From NCBI GenBank assembly GCA_030066475.1, contig JASJBO010000384.1:1-6741 (forward strand): a stretch of DNA of 6,741 bases, in the 5' to 3' direction. The notes under the pieces are model-generated. The model was not told the DNA's origin. It made no database searches and saw only the letters and a program-made list of their open reading frames with translations. This document shows, in pieces, positions 6,027-6,741 of this stretch (position 1 is the first letter of the stretch; every line of letters begins with the position of its first letter). Source of the stretch: Myxococcota bacterium. Its GTDB lineage: Bacteria > Myxococcota_A > UBA9160 > PR03. The position numbers were made by a program, and so were the translations under genes.

Positions 6027-6741
6027 ATGACGCCGGCCCGGAACGACGACCTCTCCTTCGAGCCCGCCTTCGTCGCGGAGCTCGACCGCGTGATGAAGCC
6101 GCTCAAGGAGCTGATGAGCCCGGTCGCGTTCGGCCTCGAGCACGTGCCGCGCGACGGCGCGGTGCTGCTCACCGGCAACCACACGATCTACGGGATGCTC
6201 GACATCCCGATGCTCGGGCTCGAGATCTACGAGGCCACCGGCCGGGTCGTGCGCGGCCTCGGCGATCACAACCACTTCGCCCTGCCGGTGTGGCGGGAGC
6301 TGCTCCGGCGGATCGGCGCCGTGCGCGGGACGCGCGAGAACTGCGGGCGCCTGTTCGAGGCGGGCGAGGCGGTGCTGGTGTTCCCCGGCGGCGGGCGCGA
6401 GGTGATGAAGCACAAGGGCGAGAAGTACCGGCTGGTGTGGAAGGAGCGGGTCGGCTTCGCGAGGCTCGCGATCGAGCACGGCGTGCCGATCGTGCCGTTC
6501 GCGTCGGTGGGCGTCGAGGACATGTTCGAGATCGTGCTCGATGCCGACGACCTGCTCGAGTCGCCGGTGGGACGCCTGATCCGCGCGCTCGGGATCATGG
6601 AGCGGCCCTGGTTCCGCCGCGGCGAGATCATTCCCCCGGTGGCGGGGGGGGGCGGGGCCGGCGGCGGGGCGCGGGCCGCCCCGCCCCGGGGGGGGCGCGC
6701 CGGCCGCCCCCCCCCCCCCCCCCCCCCGCCCCCCCCCCCCC
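6027..6741 (+). CDS. PlsC/DGAT-like acyltransferase, 3' end missing
   Basis: Probable O-acyltransferase of glycerolipid or wax/ester synthesis, likely membrane-associated. The reliable part is about 205 residues. NHTIYGMLD (51-59) is the acyltransferase block I equivalent, with H52 and D59 as probable catalytic pair; the spacing is longer than the textbook HX4D. FPGGGREVMKHKGEKYRLVWKE (119-140) matches the FPGG block of the diacylglycerol acyltransferase/plant phytyl ester synthase group, where PlsC proteins have FPEG. VPIVPFASVGVEDMF (153-167) is the following conserved block. The start is uncertain: ATG 6027 and the in-frame ATG 6015 both lack a clear ribosome binding site. GTG 5838, with GAGG 5 nt upstream, would add 63 residues. 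From about 6641 the translation becomes Gly/Ala/Pro/Arg only and is not trustworthy; no stop is reached. The acyl donor and acceptor cannot be predicted. Confidence 0.88.
   Translation, partial: MTPARNDDLSFEPAFVAELDRVMKPLKELMSPVAFGLEHVPRDGAVLLTGNHTIYGMLDIPMLGLEIYEATGRVVRGLGDHNHFALPVWRELLRRIGAVRGTRENCGRLFEAGEAVLVFPGGGREVMKHKGEKYRLVWKERVGFARLAIEHGVPIVPFASVGVEDMFEIVLDADDLLESPVGRLIRALGIMERPWFRRGEIIPPVAGGGGAGGGARAAPPRGGRAGRPPPPPPPPPPP
6641..6741. repeat. G/C-only homopolymer-rich contig end, probable artefact
   Basis: After the T at 6640 there is no A or T to the end of the window. It includes runs of nine G (6644-6652), 21 C (6707-6727) and 13 C (6729-6741). The acyltransferase similarity stops where this begins. 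This is typical of low-quality read ends or poly-G sequencing artefacts incorporated into a contig end rather than real genomic sequence. Confidence 0.85.

Noticed and set aside
5219..6184. 321-codon minus-strand frame crossing the intergenic region
   Set aside because: It overlaps the secreted-protein gene in another frame, crosses the AT-rich operator region and is Ser/Arg-rich; not protein-like.
5754..6479. 241-codon minus-strand frame opposite the acyltransferase
   Set aside because: It is antisense to a gene with clear acyltransferase motifs; the GC third-position pattern supports the plus strand.
6641..6741. G-quadruplex or regulatory GC-rich repeat
   Set aside because: Position at the window end, complete absence of A/T and long homopolymers point to sequencing error rather than biology.

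Overview
The window is GC-rich (roughly two thirds G+C by eye), densely coding DNA from a Gram-negative-type bacterium. OxyR, AhpC and AhpF all resemble the proteobacterial forms closely. A secreted protein ending in a VPEPS-plus-hydrophobic-plus-basic tail (PEP-CTERM-like) suggests an environmental proteobacterium or a deltaproteobacterial-type relative that has an exosortase. I cannot place it more precisely. The last ~100 bases contain only G and C with long homopolymers and look like a degraded contig end, so this is probably the edge of an environmental assembly.

Left half (1-3503, + strand) is a peroxide/superoxide defence cluster. It holds the 3' end of a Cu/Zn superoxide dismutase (1-243), then an AT-rich leader with inverted repeats, a possible promoter and a leader hairpin (244-387). 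After that come ahpC (388-951), ahpF (982-2562) and oxyR (2577-3503), with gaps of 30 and 14 nt, so the last three are almost certainly one operon. SodC would make H2O2 from superoxide, AhpC reduces peroxides, AhpF recycles AhpC with NADH, and OxyR senses H2O2. Because oxyR is last in the operon, it may drive its own transcription.

Right-centre (3564-5634, - strand) is a convergent run of three genes read right to left. First is a secreted jelly-roll-like protein with a PEP-CTERM-like tail (5634-4705), then a phospholipid-scramblase-family protein (4685-4047, preceded by a clear ribosome binding site), then a DUF1330 protein (3983-3564). The 19 and 63 nt gaps suggest co-transcription.

Right end: a divergent intergenic region of about 390 bp (5635-6026) carries two related TGTANTACA palindromes 32 bp apart. 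It is followed by a + strand acyltransferase of the PlsC/DGAT-like (plant phytyl ester synthase-like) type from about 6027, cut by the contig end. Nothing here is clearly a new system. The points most worth checking are the loss of a conserved SodC cysteine, the ahpC leader, the oxyR-last operon, the scramblase homologue that keeps the eukaryotic-type C-terminal segment, and the twin palindromes.
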